Notes under the pieces: generated by a model
What the model saw: only the letters and a program-made list of their open reading frames with translations
The model's database searches: none
What the model was told of the DNA's origin: nothing
Assembly: GCF_002163755.1 (NCBI RefSeq)
Contig: NZ_CP015863.1
Location: 3,189,250-3,253,249, forward strand
DNA length: 64,000 nucleotides
DNA from: Vibrio campbellii CAIM 519 = NBRC 15631 = ATCC 25920
GTDB lineage: Bacteria > Pseudomonadota > Gammaproteobacteria > Enterobacterales > Vibrionaceae
Direction of reading: 5' to 3'
Program-made: the position numbers and the translations under genes
Shown: positions 12,627 to 22,066 of the stretch, in pieces
Layout of the letters: each line of letters begins with the position of its first letter
How positions within the stretch are numbered: the first letter of the stretch is position 1

Positions 12627-13258
12627 TATTCTATTCCGCCTTTTAATCGGTTACGTTCACGTTCTTTGCGATACCAATAGGCCCCTTTGGCTATCATTCG
12701 CAATTGCATGATCAATCGCTCGGCGAGTTCATCGCGCTCACGTCGATCTAAATCTAAAGCTTCTGCACCGGAGCTAAACACCAAAGTGACCGACGCCTCA
12801 GCTTGAGTAAACGCCTCTTCTTTGGTCATGCCCGTGCTCATTAAGTACTCAGTTAATTCTGCCGCAAAATGCTGAATTTCTCGAGCGACGGCAGTACGAA
12901 ATTCAGAAGAAGTGCCAGAGCGCTCACGCAACAATAAGCGGAAAACGTTAGGACTACTTTCAATGAATTCCATGAAGGTTTCAACTGAAGTTCGAATCAC
13001 ACTGCCTTCTTTAACAATACGCTGACGCGCTTGGCGCATCAGTTGGCGTAACAATAAACCGCCTTCATCCACCATGGTTAAGCCCAGCTCATCCATATCT
13101 TTGAAGTGACGGTAAAAAGAAGTTGGTGCAATCCCTGCCTCTCGGGCAACCTCACGCAAGCTGAGATTGGAAAAGCTGCGATCCGCACTAAGTTGATTAA
13201 ATGCCGCATCGATCAACGATCGACGTGTTTTTTCTTTTTGCTGCGCGCGGATTCCCAT
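12626..13258 (-). CDS. fabR: TetR-family repressor of unsaturated fatty acid synthesis
   Basis: FabR represses fabA/fabB-type genes in response to the saturated/unsaturated acyl balance. The N-terminal helix-turn-helix is clear (SLREVAREAGIAPTSFYRHF), followed by the conserved LGLTMVDEGG and the FRLLLRERSGTS segment of the FabR subgroup. I start at the ATG at 13258 (MGIRAQQKEKTRR), as in characterised homologues; an ATG three codons earlier (13267) is possible. The 3' end overlaps the yijD start by one base. The interval 13259-13558 to sthA holds the divergent promoters; I see no clear operator. Confidence 0.95.
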   Translation of the reverse strand: MGIRAQQKEKTRRSLIDAAFNQLSADRSFSNLSLREVAREAGIAPTSFYRHFKDMDELGLTMVDEGGLLLRQLMRQARQRIVKEGSVIRTSVETFMEFIESSPNVFRLLLRERSGTSSEFRTAVAREIQHFAAELTEYLMSTGMTKEEAFTQAEASVTLVFSSGAEALDLDRRERDELAERLIMQLRMIAKGAYWYRKERERNRLKGGIE

Positions 13259-13558
13259 CGATTTCATTCTTTAACTTGCTCTTTTTCTATTGGGTACGAG
13301 AGCTTCAATATAACGCATATCGCCCCCACGTATAAAGCGACGTTATCTACCGATAAGCGGCGAGCACGTTACTATTGCCATGCATCCAATTGCAATATTC
13401 TCGCTTCAAATAGTAGACATGCAGCATGCCAATTAGTTCTTTTGGGCGATTCTGCGTGATCACTTCCACTCTCTAGCAGGCATGACATGTTCCCAATAGA
13501 GTAAATGAGTTAAAATCCCGCTACAGCAATGTTAAACAAATATAACAAGGAAGACATC

Positions 13559-14959
13559 ATGGCGCATGCTAATCACTATGACGTGATCGTAATTGGTAGT
13601 GGCCCGGGCGGTGAAGGGGCGGCAATGGGATTGACCAAAGCCGGACTGAACGTCGCTATCGTAGAGAAGGAAAGCAGTGTTGGTGGCGGTTGTACGCACT
13701 GGGGAACCATACCATCCAAAGCATTGCGTCACGCGGTTAGCCGTATCATCGAATTCAATAGCAATCCTCTATTCTGTCGTAATAACACCAGCCTTCATGC
13801 AACATTTTCTGACATTTTAGGTCATGCGAAATCGGTCATTGATAAGCAAACTCGACTTCGTCAGGGCTTTTATGATCGTAACTCCTGCACGCTTTTGTTT
13901 GGTACTGCACGCTTCATTGACAAATACTCCATCGCAGTGATGCAAAGTGATGGGACGGAAGAAGTGTACTCAGCGGATAAGTTTGTTATCGCCACGGGAT
14001 CTCGTCCATATCAACCAAATGATGTCGACTTCTTGCATGAACGCATCTACGACAGTGACTCTATCTTGAGCCTGAAACACGACCCTCGCCACATCATCAT
14101 TTACGGTGCGGGCGTGATTGGTTGTGAATACGCATCTATTTTCCGTGGCCTAGGCGTGAAGACCGACTTGATTAACACTCGCGACCGCCTGCTCTCTTTC
14201 TTAGATAACGAAGTCTCAGATGCATTGTCTTACCACTTCTGGAACAGTGGCGTGGTAATTCGTAACGATGAAACGTTTGAGAAAATCGAAGGCACAGAAG
14301 ATGGTGTTATCGTGCATCTTCAATCTGGCAAGAAGATGAAAGCCGACTGCCTACTGTATGCCAACGGTAGAACGGGTAACACAGACAAACTCAACTTACC
14401 TGCGGTTGGACTTGAAGGTGATTCACGTGGACAACTCAAAGTAGATGGTAACTACCGTACAGAAGTGGAACACATCTATGCGGTCGGCGATGTGATTGGC
14501 TACCCTAGCCTAGCGAGTGCAGCGTATGACCAAGGTCGTTTCGTGGCACAAGCCATCACTAAAGGACAAGCTGACGGCAATCTGATTGATGATATCCCAA
14601 CGGGTATCTACACCATTCCAGAAATCAGCTCAGTAGGTAAAACCGAGCAAGAGCTGACTGCTGCGAAAGTGCCTTACGAAGTGGGACGCTCTTCGTTCAA
14701 GCATCTCGCTCGTGCACAGATTGCAGGTAAAGACATCGGCAGCTTGAAAATCCTCTTCCATCGCGAAACCAAAGAGATTCTTGGTATTCACTGCTTTGGT
14801 GAGCGCGCCGCGGAAATCATCCACATCGGTCAGGCCATCATGGAACAAAAAGGTGAAGCCAATACGATTGAATACTTCGTCAATACCACCTTTAACTACC
14901 CAACGATGGCAGAAGCGTATCGCGTAGCGGCACTGAACGGGTTGAACCGATTATTCTAA
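13559..14959 (+). CDS. sthA: Soluble pyridine nucleotide transhydrogenase
   Basis: SthA (UdhA) moves hydride between NADPH and NAD+ and mainly consumes excess NADPH. The 466-aa flavoprotein has an N-terminal FAD-binding GSGPGGEGAA. The GGGCTHWGTIPSK segment keeps one cysteine but lacks the usual redox disulfide, as is normal for SthA. A second nucleotide site is GAGVIGCEYAS, and the AVGDVIG block is present. The start at 13559 follows an AAGGAAG ribosome site and gives the same length as E. coli SthA. A frame extends 10 codons upstream but is not needed. Confidence 0.96.
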   Translation: MAHANHYDVIVIGSGPGGEGAAMGLTKAGLNVAIVEKESSVGGGCTHWGTIPSKALRHAVSRIIEFNSNPLFCRNNTSLHATFSDILGHAKSVIDKQTRLRQGFYDRNSCTLLFGTARFIDKYSIAVMQSDGTEEVYSADKFVIATGSRPYQPNDVDFLHERIYDSDSILSLKHDPRHIIIYGAGVIGCEYASIFRGLGVKTDLINTRDRLLSFLDNEVSDALSYHFWNSGVVIRNDETFEKIEGTEDGVIVHLQSGKKMKADCLLYANGRTGNTDKLNLPAVGLEGDSRGQLKVDGNYRTEVEHIYAVGDVIGYPSLASAAYDQGRFVAQAITKGQADGNLIDDIPTGIYTIPEISSVGKTEQELTAAKVPYEVGRSSFKHLARAQIAGKDIGSLKILFHRETKEILGIHCFGERAAEIIHIGQAIMEQKGEANTIEYFVNTTFNYPTMAEAYRVAALNGLNRLF

Positions 14960-14987
14960 TTCAATTGGGCTGCCATGATCCAAAAGC

Positions 14988-15018
14988 AAAAACAGCAGGT
15001 GTCGACCTGCTGTTTTTT
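14988..15018 (+). terminator. Rho-independent terminator after sthA
   Basis: The stem aaaaacagcaggt-gtcg-acctgctgttttt has a T-tract. It lies between the convergent sthA and dinF genes and could serve both. Confidence 0.88.
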
Positions 15019-15027
15019 TATGTGTAA

Positions 15028-16377
15028 CTAGGCAAGAAAGCTTCCCTTGCGCCATTGATAGAAGAAGATAGCGCCGAGTCCAATCCCTCGCATTGCCATG
15101 AAACTGGTCATCGCAAACCACAGCGCATGGTTTTGCCAGCCAGAGAACAAAAAGAAAATCGCAAAGAAAAAGCAAGTCGCTACGAACATACTGTTTCGCA
15201 TGTCTCTACCTTTAGTGGCACCAACAAATATGCCATCAAACAGGAAACACCACATCGATGCTAATGGCATGACCACCAACCAAGGCAGATACACCGACGC
15301 TTGCTGCTGCACCGCTTCAATCGAAGTGATCATGGCGATCAAGTGCGATCCCGCCAAACCAAATACTACAGTCAAACCTACACAGATGATCAGGCTCCAA
15401 AAGAAAGTACCAATCAACGAAGCACTGAGCTGCGCTCGGTCTTTGGCACCAATCGCTTTGCCTACCATGGCTTCCATGGCATAAGCGAAACCGTCCATGC
15501 CATAGGAAATCATCATCAAGAAACTCATCAATACTGCATTGGCCGCAACCACATCATCACCAAAGCTCGCGCCTTGGAAAGTCATAAAGCTAAACGTAGC
15601 TTGTAAACACAGCGAGCGTAAGAAGATGTCGCGATTGAGTTTTACGAACCGACCTAACCCATGTTGAGTATCAGTTAGCAGAATCTTAGGGGATGGCAAT
15701 TGGCGTGCACGCCATGTTTTCCATACGCACATCAAGCCAAACGCCATGCCTGAGTAATCAGCAATCACCGACGCTAGCGCTGCCCCTTCTACTTTCCAGC
15801 CCAAACCAATCACAAACAGTAAATCGAGCGCAATATTGGTTACGTTGGTGATGATCACCATCCACATTGGGGCTTTGGAGTTTTGCGTTCCGAGCAGCCA
15901 GCCCAACAGCACAAAGTTCATCAGCGCTGCGGGGGCACTCCATACACGAATAGAGAAATATTGCATGCCGTAGTGCTTCACTTCTGCACTGGCATCACTC
16001 CAACCAAATATCAGATCCGCGATCGGGTTATGGGCAATAAGGAAGACTAACGCAAACAGCAATGCCATGAGTGAGCCTTGCATAAACACCAAGGCGAGTT
16101 GCTTTCGGTCTTCACCACCATAGGATTGCGCCGCTAATCCAGTGGTCGACATACGTAAGAAACCAAGCAACCAGAATGTCACACTGATCATGGTGCTACC
16201 AAGCGCAACACCGCCTAGATACCAAGCGTGTTCAAGGTGACCGATCACCGCAGCGTCAACCAAGCCCAAGAGTGGAACAGTAATATTCGAAAGTACCATA
16301 GGGATAGCGAGCGCTAACACTTGGCGATGCACTTGAGGATTCGATAAAGGAGAAAAGATAGAGTTTGTCACAGGCAC
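15028..16377 (-). CDS. dinF: MATE family efflux transporter, DinF-like
   Basis: The 449-aa protein has 12 predicted membrane segments in two MATE repeats. It begins with VLALAIPMVLSNITVPLLGLVDAAVIGHL, typical of DinF/NorM-like Na+- or H+-driven exporters of cationic compounds. In E. coli dinF follows lexA directly. Here it lies in the same orientation 1.3 kb downstream, separated by a methyltransferase gene and a MITE-like element. The start is ATG 16377. No SOS box is visible directly upstream, so damage induction through lexA readthrough is doubtful. The substrate is unknown. Confidence 0.88.
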   Translation of the reverse strand: MPVTNSIFSPLSNPQVHRQVLALAIPMVLSNITVPLLGLVDAAVIGHLEHAWYLGGVALGSTMISVTFWLLGFLRMSTTGLAAQSYGGEDRKQLALVFMQGSLMALLFALVFLIAHNPIADLIFGWSDASAEVKHYGMQYFSIRVWSAPAALMNFVLLGWLLGTQNSKAPMWMVIITNVTNIALDLLFVIGLGWKVEGAALASVIADYSGMAFGLMCVWKTWRARQLPSPKILLTDTQHGLGRFVKLNRDIFLRSLCLQATFSFMTFQGASFGDDVVAANAVLMSFLMMISYGMDGFAYAMEAMVGKAIGAKDRAQLSASLIGTFFWSLIICVGLTVVFGLAGSHLIAMITSIEAVQQQASVYLPWLVVMPLASMWCFLFDGIFVGATKGRDMRNSMFVATCFFFAIFFLFSGWQNHALWFAMTSFMAMRGIGLGAIFFYQWRKGSFLA

Positions 16378-16414
16378 CTCGTTGTTTAGATCAGCGAGTG
16401 TACCTGAGTACTAA

Positions 16415-16664
16415 GGGTCTGTTGACCTTTAGAGCTTATTTTTGCAGCTGTTTGTGGGTTCTTACTATTCAATCAAAAAAGAGAAAAGTTTGAAATACAG
16501 TAACTCAGTACAAGAGAGCCACAAAGCTGCCCAAGGGTTCGGCTAAAAGCGCTTTACTCTTTGTTGATAGGTCATTGCTTAGAGTGACTAGGCGGCTAAC
16601 CTATCGTCACGATTAAAACGCTTTTATCTCGAACAAAATTTAACCGCAAAAGGTAAACAGACCC
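16415..16664. mobile_element. MITE-like element with ~16-bp (extended ~30-bp imperfect) terminal inverted repeats
   Basis: The ends GGGTCTGTTGACCTTT (16415-16430) and AAAGGTAAACAGACCC (16649-16664) are inverted copies with 15 of 16 matches. The match continues imperfectly for about 14 more bases. The 250-bp interior has no reading frame. No clear target duplication is visible. The structure fits a non-autonomous insertion element mobilised by a DDE transposase. It fills the gap between dinF and the methyltransferase gene. Confidence 0.75.
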
Positions 16665-16678
16665 TCGAGCCTATCCAA

Positions 16679-17473
16679 TTACCACTTGATGTGAACGAGG
16701 ACTGGCGTGAGGCGATGCTTCAACATTGGGATCTTATTTAGCCAACGTTGCCATACTTTCCAGCGTGAGCAGAATCGGTCGAATGGCGAGAAAGCTTTCA
16801 CCCATTGTGCCCATGGTAACCAATGCAGTACTTGTTGTGCTGGTGCTTCAAAACCATGTGCATACGTATCTGAGCCGAGCTTCTGACCCCATTTACTTTC
16901 GGTTAGATCACCCGCTAATACCATGCACACTTCTGCCGAAACAAAATGGCGCCCCAGAGTTTGGATAAAGGTTGCGACGCGTGATTCATCACAATCGAGT
17001 AAAGCCATCTCACACAGAATCAATACTGGTGCTTTTTCGGGAATGCGTAGTTCATCTAACCAACTCATGTCTTCTACGCTGCCGCAACGATGCTCGTAAC
17101 GTTCATTTTTGTGGAACAATCGCTGACGCCAAACTAGATTCTCAGTGACATCCAGTTCAATCCAGTGACAACGACCATTGTCCAAACGGTAGAAGCGCGT
17201 ATCTAAACCTGCACCAACATTGATGATCCAAGCGTCTGAGTGTTGTTGAAGAAAGTGACTAACCTGCTGATCGCACAACTGAGTTAAAGTCACGTGCAAT
17301 AGTTGCTTCTGATCGACATCACCACTGATACAATCTGGTGCCATCTTGCAGCTCAAACACGCTTTTGCGGCGATTGGATCGTACACCAAACCATTGTCGA
17401 CCATGCTTTCGCGGCTACGCAAAAACAACGGTTTCAACAGATGATTGGGTACGTGATGTTGAGGCTTGGACAT
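16679..17473 (-). CDS. Class I SAM methyltransferase, leucine-carboxyl-methyltransferase (LCMT) family
   Basis: The ~264-aa cytoplasmic protein carries the family SAM site INVGAGLDTRFYRL near residue 85. The acidic HWIELDV and the later VLILCEMALLDC segment of LCMT/Tcm-type O-methyltransferases follow. A cluster of cysteines (CLSCKMAPDC) near residue 40 is unusual and could bind a metal. I choose ATG 17473 (MSKPQHH) because the ribosome site AAGGAA lies six bases before it; the ATG two codons earlier overlaps that site. The substrate is unknown. It is the gene between lexA and dinF and is separated from lexA by a terminator. Confidence 0.8.
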   Translation of the reverse strand: MSKPQHHVPNHLLKPLFLRSRESMVDNGLVYDPIAAKACLSCKMAPDCISGDVDQKQLLHVTLTQLCDQQVSHFLQQHSDAWIINVGAGLDTRFYRLDNGRCHWIELDVTENLVWRQRLFHKNERYEHRCGSVEDMSWLDELRIPEKAPVLILCEMALLDCDESRVATFIQTLGRHFVSAEVCMVLAGDLTESKWGQKLGSDTYAHGFEAPAQQVLHWLPWAQWVKAFSPFDRFCSRWKVWQRWLNKIPMLKHRLTPVLVHIKW

Positions 17474-17658
17474 GGGCATTTCCTTGCGCCGAAAAGAAAA
17501 TGGTTAAATGGAACTAGATGATAATAAATCTCAATATCACTTGCAAGTTTTAACGCGACAGCCAAACGCTCTGAATCAGTGCGAGCGTAACTATGCTCGG
17601 AAGAAAAGAAATATGCTTTGAAGAAAATAAAAGTGGGAATAGAAAGTGCAGAAAACAC

Positions 17659-17683
17659 AAAGCCCAGCAGAACGCTGGGCTTT
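17659..17683 (-). terminator. Rho-independent terminator of lexA
   Basis: The perfect 10-bp stem aaagcccagc/gctgggcttt lies 25 bp after the lexA stop. Only a short T-rich stretch follows on the minus strand. Confidence 0.78.
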
Positions 17684-17707
17684 ACTAGAATTCTTGAGGT
17701 AAGAAAC

Positions 17708-18328
17708 CTACATCCAGTCAGTGTTACGGATGATGCCAACCGCCAGACCTTCAATCGTCAGGTGTTGCGATGTTAGGTCAACTTGGATCGGTGAAAACTC
17801 TTCATTCTCTGCATGCAGTAGAACTGTAGAACCTTTACGCTCTAAACGCTTCACCGTCACATCATCATCAACACGTGCAACCACAACTTGACCGTCGCGC
17901 ACATCTTGAGTTTTGTGCACAGCCAGCAAGTCGCCGTCCATAATACCGATGTCTTTCATACTTTCGCCGTTTACGCGAAGTAAGAAATCTGCTTTTGGCT
18001 TGAACATCGCAGGATCCACTTGGTAGTGAGACTCCACATGCTCTTGAGCCAGAATCGGCTCACCAGCAGCAACTTGACCAATCAAAGGCAGACCTTGATC
18101 GTCGTTTGCCGCATCTTCAAGTAGGATTCGAATCCCGCGAGATGCGCCTGGAATAATTTCAATCGCTTGTTTACGAGCAAGCGCTTTTAGGTGTTCTTCT
18201 GCGGCATTCGCAGAGCGGAAGCCAAGCTCACGCGCAATCTCTGCACGAGTTGGTGGCATTCCGGTGTCTTCGATTTTGCTTTTAATCAAATCGAAGACTT
18301 GTTGTTGGCGTGGCGTTAACGGCTTCAT
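17708..18328 (-). CDS. lexA: SOS regulon repressor LexA
   Basis: LexA represses DNA-damage genes and cleaves itself when RecA filaments form. The 206-aa protein has an N-terminal winged helix (LTPRQQQVFDLI, then TRAEIARELGFRSANAAEEHL) and a C-terminal S24 peptidase domain. The self-cleavage bond is Ala88-Gly89 (VAAGEP), the nucleophile Ser123 (NGESMKD) and the general base Lys160 (DDVTVKRL), which matches E. coli with a four-residue offset. Two SOS boxes sit directly upstream, so the gene is autoregulated. Confidence 0.98.
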   Translation of the reverse strand: MKPLTPRQQQVFDLIKSKIEDTGMPPTRAEIARELGFRSANAAEEHLKALARKQAIEIIPGASRGIRILLEDAANDDQGLPLIGQVAAGEPILAQEHVESHYQVDPAMFKPKADFLLRVNGESMKDIGIMDGDLLAVHKTQDVRDGQVVVARVDDDVTVKRLERKGSTVLLHAENEEFSPIQVDLTSQHLTIEGLAVGIIRNTDWM

Positions 18329-18335
18329 ATGTCAC

Positions 18336-18351
18336 CTGTCTTTTTATACAG
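18336..18351 (-). promoter_or_regulatory. SOS box 1 (LexA operator, gene-proximal)
   Basis: It reads CTG-N10-CAG (CTGTATAAAAAGACAG on the minus strand), in the lexA leader 7 bp before the start codon. With the neighbouring box it forms a tandem pair at 20-bp spacing, as at E. coli lexA. Confidence 0.85.
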
Positions 18352-18355
18352 TTAA

Positions 18356-18371
18356 CTGTGAGTATATCCAG
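18356..18371 (-). promoter_or_regulatory. SOS box 2 (LexA operator, distal)
   Basis: It reads CTGGATATACTCACAG on the minus strand, close to the CTGTATATATATACAG consensus. The rest of the gap to plsB (18372-18696) holds divergent promoter sequence; nothing else stands out. Confidence 0.88.
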
Positions 18372-18696
18372 TAAATGGACAAATGAAAACCCAATTGGTT
18401 GTTTTTTAATTTATTTGCGCCAGTTTCAGATCCTACCCACAAATCTTAAGCGAACATGCGTTTTAAACACGAAACAACCAATTCGTCTAATGAAAGCAAC
18501 AACCCAGGGGTTAGACTAATTTCCGCTCAATAAAATTAAAAGGTTTGACCAGTTTCTGGTATCCTTGCTGCGCTTAAAATTTATCGCCTAGGCTTATTTC
18601 TATTGCCGTATCTATTTCCTTTCCTATAGAAGATGGGAAAGCGGACGCAGAAATAAGGTTAGGCTTGTTTGAATACCTATTGAGGCTGTGAACTTT

Positions 18697-21123
18697 ATGT
18701 CTTCTGGACAATCATTTTCACGTTCATTACTAAAACTACCTTTATCGGTAATGGTAAAGGGCACCACAATTCCATCGAATCCGATTGACGATCTCAACAT
18801 CGACCTAGCGAAACCGATTGTGTACGCCTTACCGTTCCGTTCGAACGTGGATTTGCTGACACTACAAAAACAAGCTTTGAGCCTTGGTCTACCAGACCCG
18901 CTTAACCCGCTAGAAATCAATGGCAAAAAACTGACTCGTTACGTGTTTATTGCCTCTCGTCCGACCGTGATGAGCAATGATAACGACGTACCGAGTGAGT
19001 CTGTTTCTCTATTTACTGAATTACTTGAACTGCACAAACTCGACAGTGAGCTAGACGTGCAAATGATCCCAGCAACCGTGCTTTGGGGTCGTAAGCCAGG
19101 TAAAGAAGAAAACCACAAGCCGTACCTGCAACCAATGAATGGTCCGCAAAAAGCAAAAGCGGTAATGGCAGCAGGTCGTGACTGCTTGGTGCGCTTTAGC
19201 CCAGTGGTTTCACTGCGTTACATGGCAGATTCTCACGGTACCGACAGCGCTATTGCACACAAGCTAGCGCGCGTTGCACGTATCCACTTCTCTCGTCAGA
19301 AGCTCGCGGCATCAGGTCCAAACCTGCCTCAACGCCAAGTGCTGTTTGCACGCTTGATGAAATCGCCAGCGATTGAAAAAGCGATTGAAGACGAAGCGCA
19401 AAGTAAAAGCATTTCTATCGAGAAAGCACGCAAAGAAGCCCATGACATCATGGACGAGATTGCAGCGGACTTCTCGTATGGCTTAGTGAAGAACGGCGAT
19501 CGTATTCTTGGCTGGCTGTGGACCAAGCTGTACCAAGGTCTGCACATCAACAACGCTTCGACCGTTCGTCGCTTAGCGCAAGATGGTCATGAGATCGTGT
19601 ACGTGCCATGCCACCGCAGTCACATGGATTACCTACTGCTTTCTTACGTTCTATACCATGAAGGTATGGTGCCACCGCACATTGCTGCGGGTATTAACCT
19701 GAACTTCTTCCCGGCGGGTCCAATCTTCCGTCGTGGTGGTGCGTTCTTTATTCGTCGTAGCTTTAAAGGCAACAAGCTGTACTCCACGATTTTCCGTGAG
19801 TACCTATCAGAGCTGTTTGCTAAAGGTTACTCGGTTGAGTACTTCAGCGAAGGTGGTCGTTCACGTACTGGTCGTCTACTTCAAGCAAAAACCGGTATGT
19901 TGGCAATGACGATTCAAGCCATGCTACGCGGTCTAAACCGTCCAGTAACACTAGTGCCTGTTTACATCGGTTACGAGCACGTAATGGAAGTGGGTACTTA
20001 CGCCAAAGAGCTTCGCGGTTCTCGCAAAGAGAAAGAGAACGCGGGTCTTGTTCTGCGTACTCTACGTAAGCTGCGCAACTTTGGCCTTGGTTACGTGAAC
20101 TTCGGTGAGCCGATTCAGCTAAACCAATACCTGAATGAACACGCGCCAGAGTGGACCAAAGACATCGACCATATGGGCGGCAGCAAACCACAATGGATGA
20201 ACCCTGTGGTGAATGGTCTGGCGAACAAGATGATGACGCACATTAACGATGCAGCTGCGACCAACGCTCTGACTCTATGTGCGACCGCACTATTGGCGTC
20301 TCGTCAGCGTGCATTATCTCGTGACTCTCTGATTAATCAGATCGAATGCTACCTGAAGCTACTTAAGAACAACCCATACTCAAGCACTTCAACGGTTCCA
20401 ACAGAAACGGCTGAAGAGTTGGTAGATCACGCAATCTCACTTGATAAGTTTGTGATTGAAACTGACACTATGGGTGACATCATTTCACTGGATCGTAGCC
20501 AGTCGATTCTGATGACTTACTACCGCAACAACATCATTCACTTGTTTGCTCTCCCTTCACTGATTGCTCAGATGATTATTCGTCAGCGCAACGTGACTGT
20601 AGAGAAGATTCAAGCCAACGTCGCTCAAATCTACCCATTCCTGAAAAAAGAGCTGTTCTTAAGCTATAAGGAAGAGGAATTGAACGAGTTGGTCGTGAAG
20701 ATCTTGAACGAGTTCATTGAGCAGAAGATGATTTGCCAAGATGGCGACAAGCTGGAAATTAACCAGTCAAACAACCAATCATTGGTTCTATTAGGTCGTA
20801 CTATCACCGAAACACTGCAACGTTACTCTATCGCAATGAACCTACTTGTGGCAGACCAAGAGCTGGGTAAATCTGACCTTGAGCAAAAGAGCCAAGATAT
20901 TGCGCAGCGTTTGGGACGTCTACACGGCATCAACGCGCCAGAGTTCTTCGACAAAGGTGTATTTGCTGCAATGTTCAATACGCTGAAAGAGCAACAATAC
21001 TTAGACTGTGATGGTAACTGTGATCTTGAGAAGACACAGCAATTTGCCAAACTGCTTTTTGCCTTGCTCTACCCAGAAGTGAAATTGACCATCGAAGAGA
21101 GTATCCACCAGCTGCAAGCATAA
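18697..21123 (+). CDS. plsB: Glycerol-3-phosphate 1-O-acyltransferase
   Basis: PlsB adds the first acyl chain to glycerol-3-phosphate at the inner membrane, starting phospholipid synthesis. It has 808 residues, like E. coli (807). With ATG 18697 as start, the catalytic HX4D motif (CHRSHMDYLLLSY) falls at His306/Asp311, the same number as in E. coli, which supports this start over the in-frame GTG at 18688. Further acyltransferase blocks are GPIFRRGGAFFIRRSF, YFSEGGRSRTGRLL and VTLVPVYIGYE. It is divergent from lexA and has its own terminator. Confidence 0.97.
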   Translation: MSSGQSFSRSLLKLPLSVMVKGTTIPSNPIDDLNIDLAKPIVYALPFRSNVDLLTLQKQALSLGLPDPLNPLEINGKKLTRYVFIASRPTVMSNDNDVPSESVSLFTELLELHKLDSELDVQMIPATVLWGRKPGKEENHKPYLQPMNGPQKAKAVMAAGRDCLVRFSPVVSLRYMADSHGTDSAIAHKLARVARIHFSRQKLAASGPNLPQRQVLFARLMKSPAIEKAIEDEAQSKSISIEKARKEAHDIMDEIAADFSYGLVKNGDRILGWLWTKLYQGLHINNASTVRRLAQDGHEIVYVPCHRSHMDYLLLSYVLYHEGMVPPHIAAGINLNFFPAGPIFRRGGAFFIRRSFKGNKLYSTIFREYLSELFAKGYSVEYFSEGGRSRTGRLLQAKTGMLAMTIQAMLRGLNRPVTLVPVYIGYEHVMEVGTYAKELRGSRKEKENAGLVLRTLRKLRNFGLGYVNFGEPIQLNQYLNEHAPEWTKDIDHMGGSKPQWMNPVVNGLANKMMTHINDAAATNALTLCATALLASRQRALSRDSLINQIECYLKLLKNNPYSSTSTVPTETAEELVDHAISLDKFVIETDTMGDIISLDRSQSILMTYYRNNIIHLFALPSLIAQMIIRQRNVTVEKIQANVAQIYPFLKKELFLSYKEEELNELVVKILNEFIEQKMICQDGDKLEINQSNNQSLVLLGRTITETLQRYSIAMNLLVADQELGKSDLEQKSQDIAQRLGRLHGINAPEFFDKGVFAAMFNTLKEQQYLDCDGNCDLEKTQQFAKLLFALLYPEVKLTIEESIHQLQA

Positions 21124-21158
21124 TTGGCTTAAGCTCGATATTCATCTCGACTAAAAAC

Positions 21159-21186
21159 AAAAGGCATCCAACTGGATGCCTTTTTT
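21159..21186. terminator. Bidirectional terminator between plsB and ubiA
   Basis: The stem aaaggcatcc/ggatgccttt with loop aact is followed by six T on the plus strand and by T-rich sequence on the minus strand. It separates the convergent plsB and ubiA genes. Confidence 0.88.
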
Positions 21187-21211
21187 CTATCTGAATGTTT
21201 GTACGAAACCG

Positions 21212-22066
21212 TTACCAGAAAGCGATAAGAAGACCGATCGCAATCACCATTCCCACATAGTTATTATTGAGGAAGGCTTTAAAACACAAATCGCGCTCTC
21301 GGTGGCGAATCAAATGTTGCTGGTACACAAACAAAGAAGCAGCAACCAGAATCGTCCAGTAGTAGCTTTGGCCAAGTTCGTAGTGTTGACCTAGCAGCAC
21401 TAGCATCGCCAAAGTCACCAACTGTAGAACGCCAATCACCAACTTATCGTGACGACCGAACAAGATAGCTGTCGACTTGATACCAATTTTTAAATCATCA
21501 TCGCGATCGACCATCGCATATTGAGTGTCGTAGGCAATAGTCCACAAAGCGTTAGTCAAAAACACAAACCACACAATCCAAGGCAGTTCGCCCGTTTGCG
21601 CAGCCCACGCCATCGGAATCGCCCAGCTATAAGCTAAACCCAAAAACAGCTGTGGCAAATGGGTGTAACGCTTCATAAAAGGATAGATGAACGCTAAAAA
21701 GATACCGGCAAAGGAGAGCTTGATCGTCAGTGGGTTCATGGTCAGCACTAATAAGAAAGAGCTGATACCCAAAACCAAAAACAGACCAATCGCTTCTTTC
21801 GAGGTTACTTTACCCGATGGCAAAGGACGCTGTTTAGTGCGTTTCACATGCCCATCCACTTTACGGTCGGCAAAGTCGTTAATCACACAACCAGCACTAC
21901 GCATTAAGAACACGCCTAGCACAAACACGATGAGTACATTCCAACTTGGTATGCCTTGGGCGGCAATCACAAGTGCCCAAACCGTCGGCCACAATAACAA
22001 CAGTGAGCCAATTGGGCGGTCCATTCGCATCAGTTGCCAATATGCTTTGGCTTTGTCTGCGGACAT
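21212..22066 (-). CDS. ubiA: 4-hydroxybenzoate octaprenyltransferase
   Basis: UbiA attaches the polyprenyl chain to 4-hydroxybenzoate in ubiquinone synthesis, in the inner membrane. The 284-aa protein has about eight membrane segments. It carries both Asp-rich motifs of prenyltransferases, NDFADRKVDGHV and DTQYAMVDRDDD. Its ATG directly follows the ubiC stop (TAAATG), so the pair is coupled and performs the first two committed steps. Confidence 0.97.
   Translation of the reverse strand: MSADKAKAYWQLMRMDRPIGSLLLLWPTVWALVIAAQGIPSWNVLIVFVLGVFLMRSAGCVINDFADRKVDGHVKRTKQRPLPSGKVTSKEAIGLFLVLGISSFLLVLTMNPLTIKLSFAGIFLAFIYPFMKRYTHLPQLFLGLAYSWAIPMAWAAQTGELPWIVWFVFLTNALWTIAYDTQYAMVDRDDDLKIGIKSTAILFGRHDKLVIGVLQLVTLAMLVLLGQHYELGQSYYWTILVAASLFVYQQHLIRHRERDLCFKAFLNNNYVGMVIAIGLLIAFW

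Noticed and set aside
18361..18540. Frame at 18310-18519 upstream of plsB
   Set aside because: It overlaps the SOS boxes and lexA promoter and has no ribosome site.
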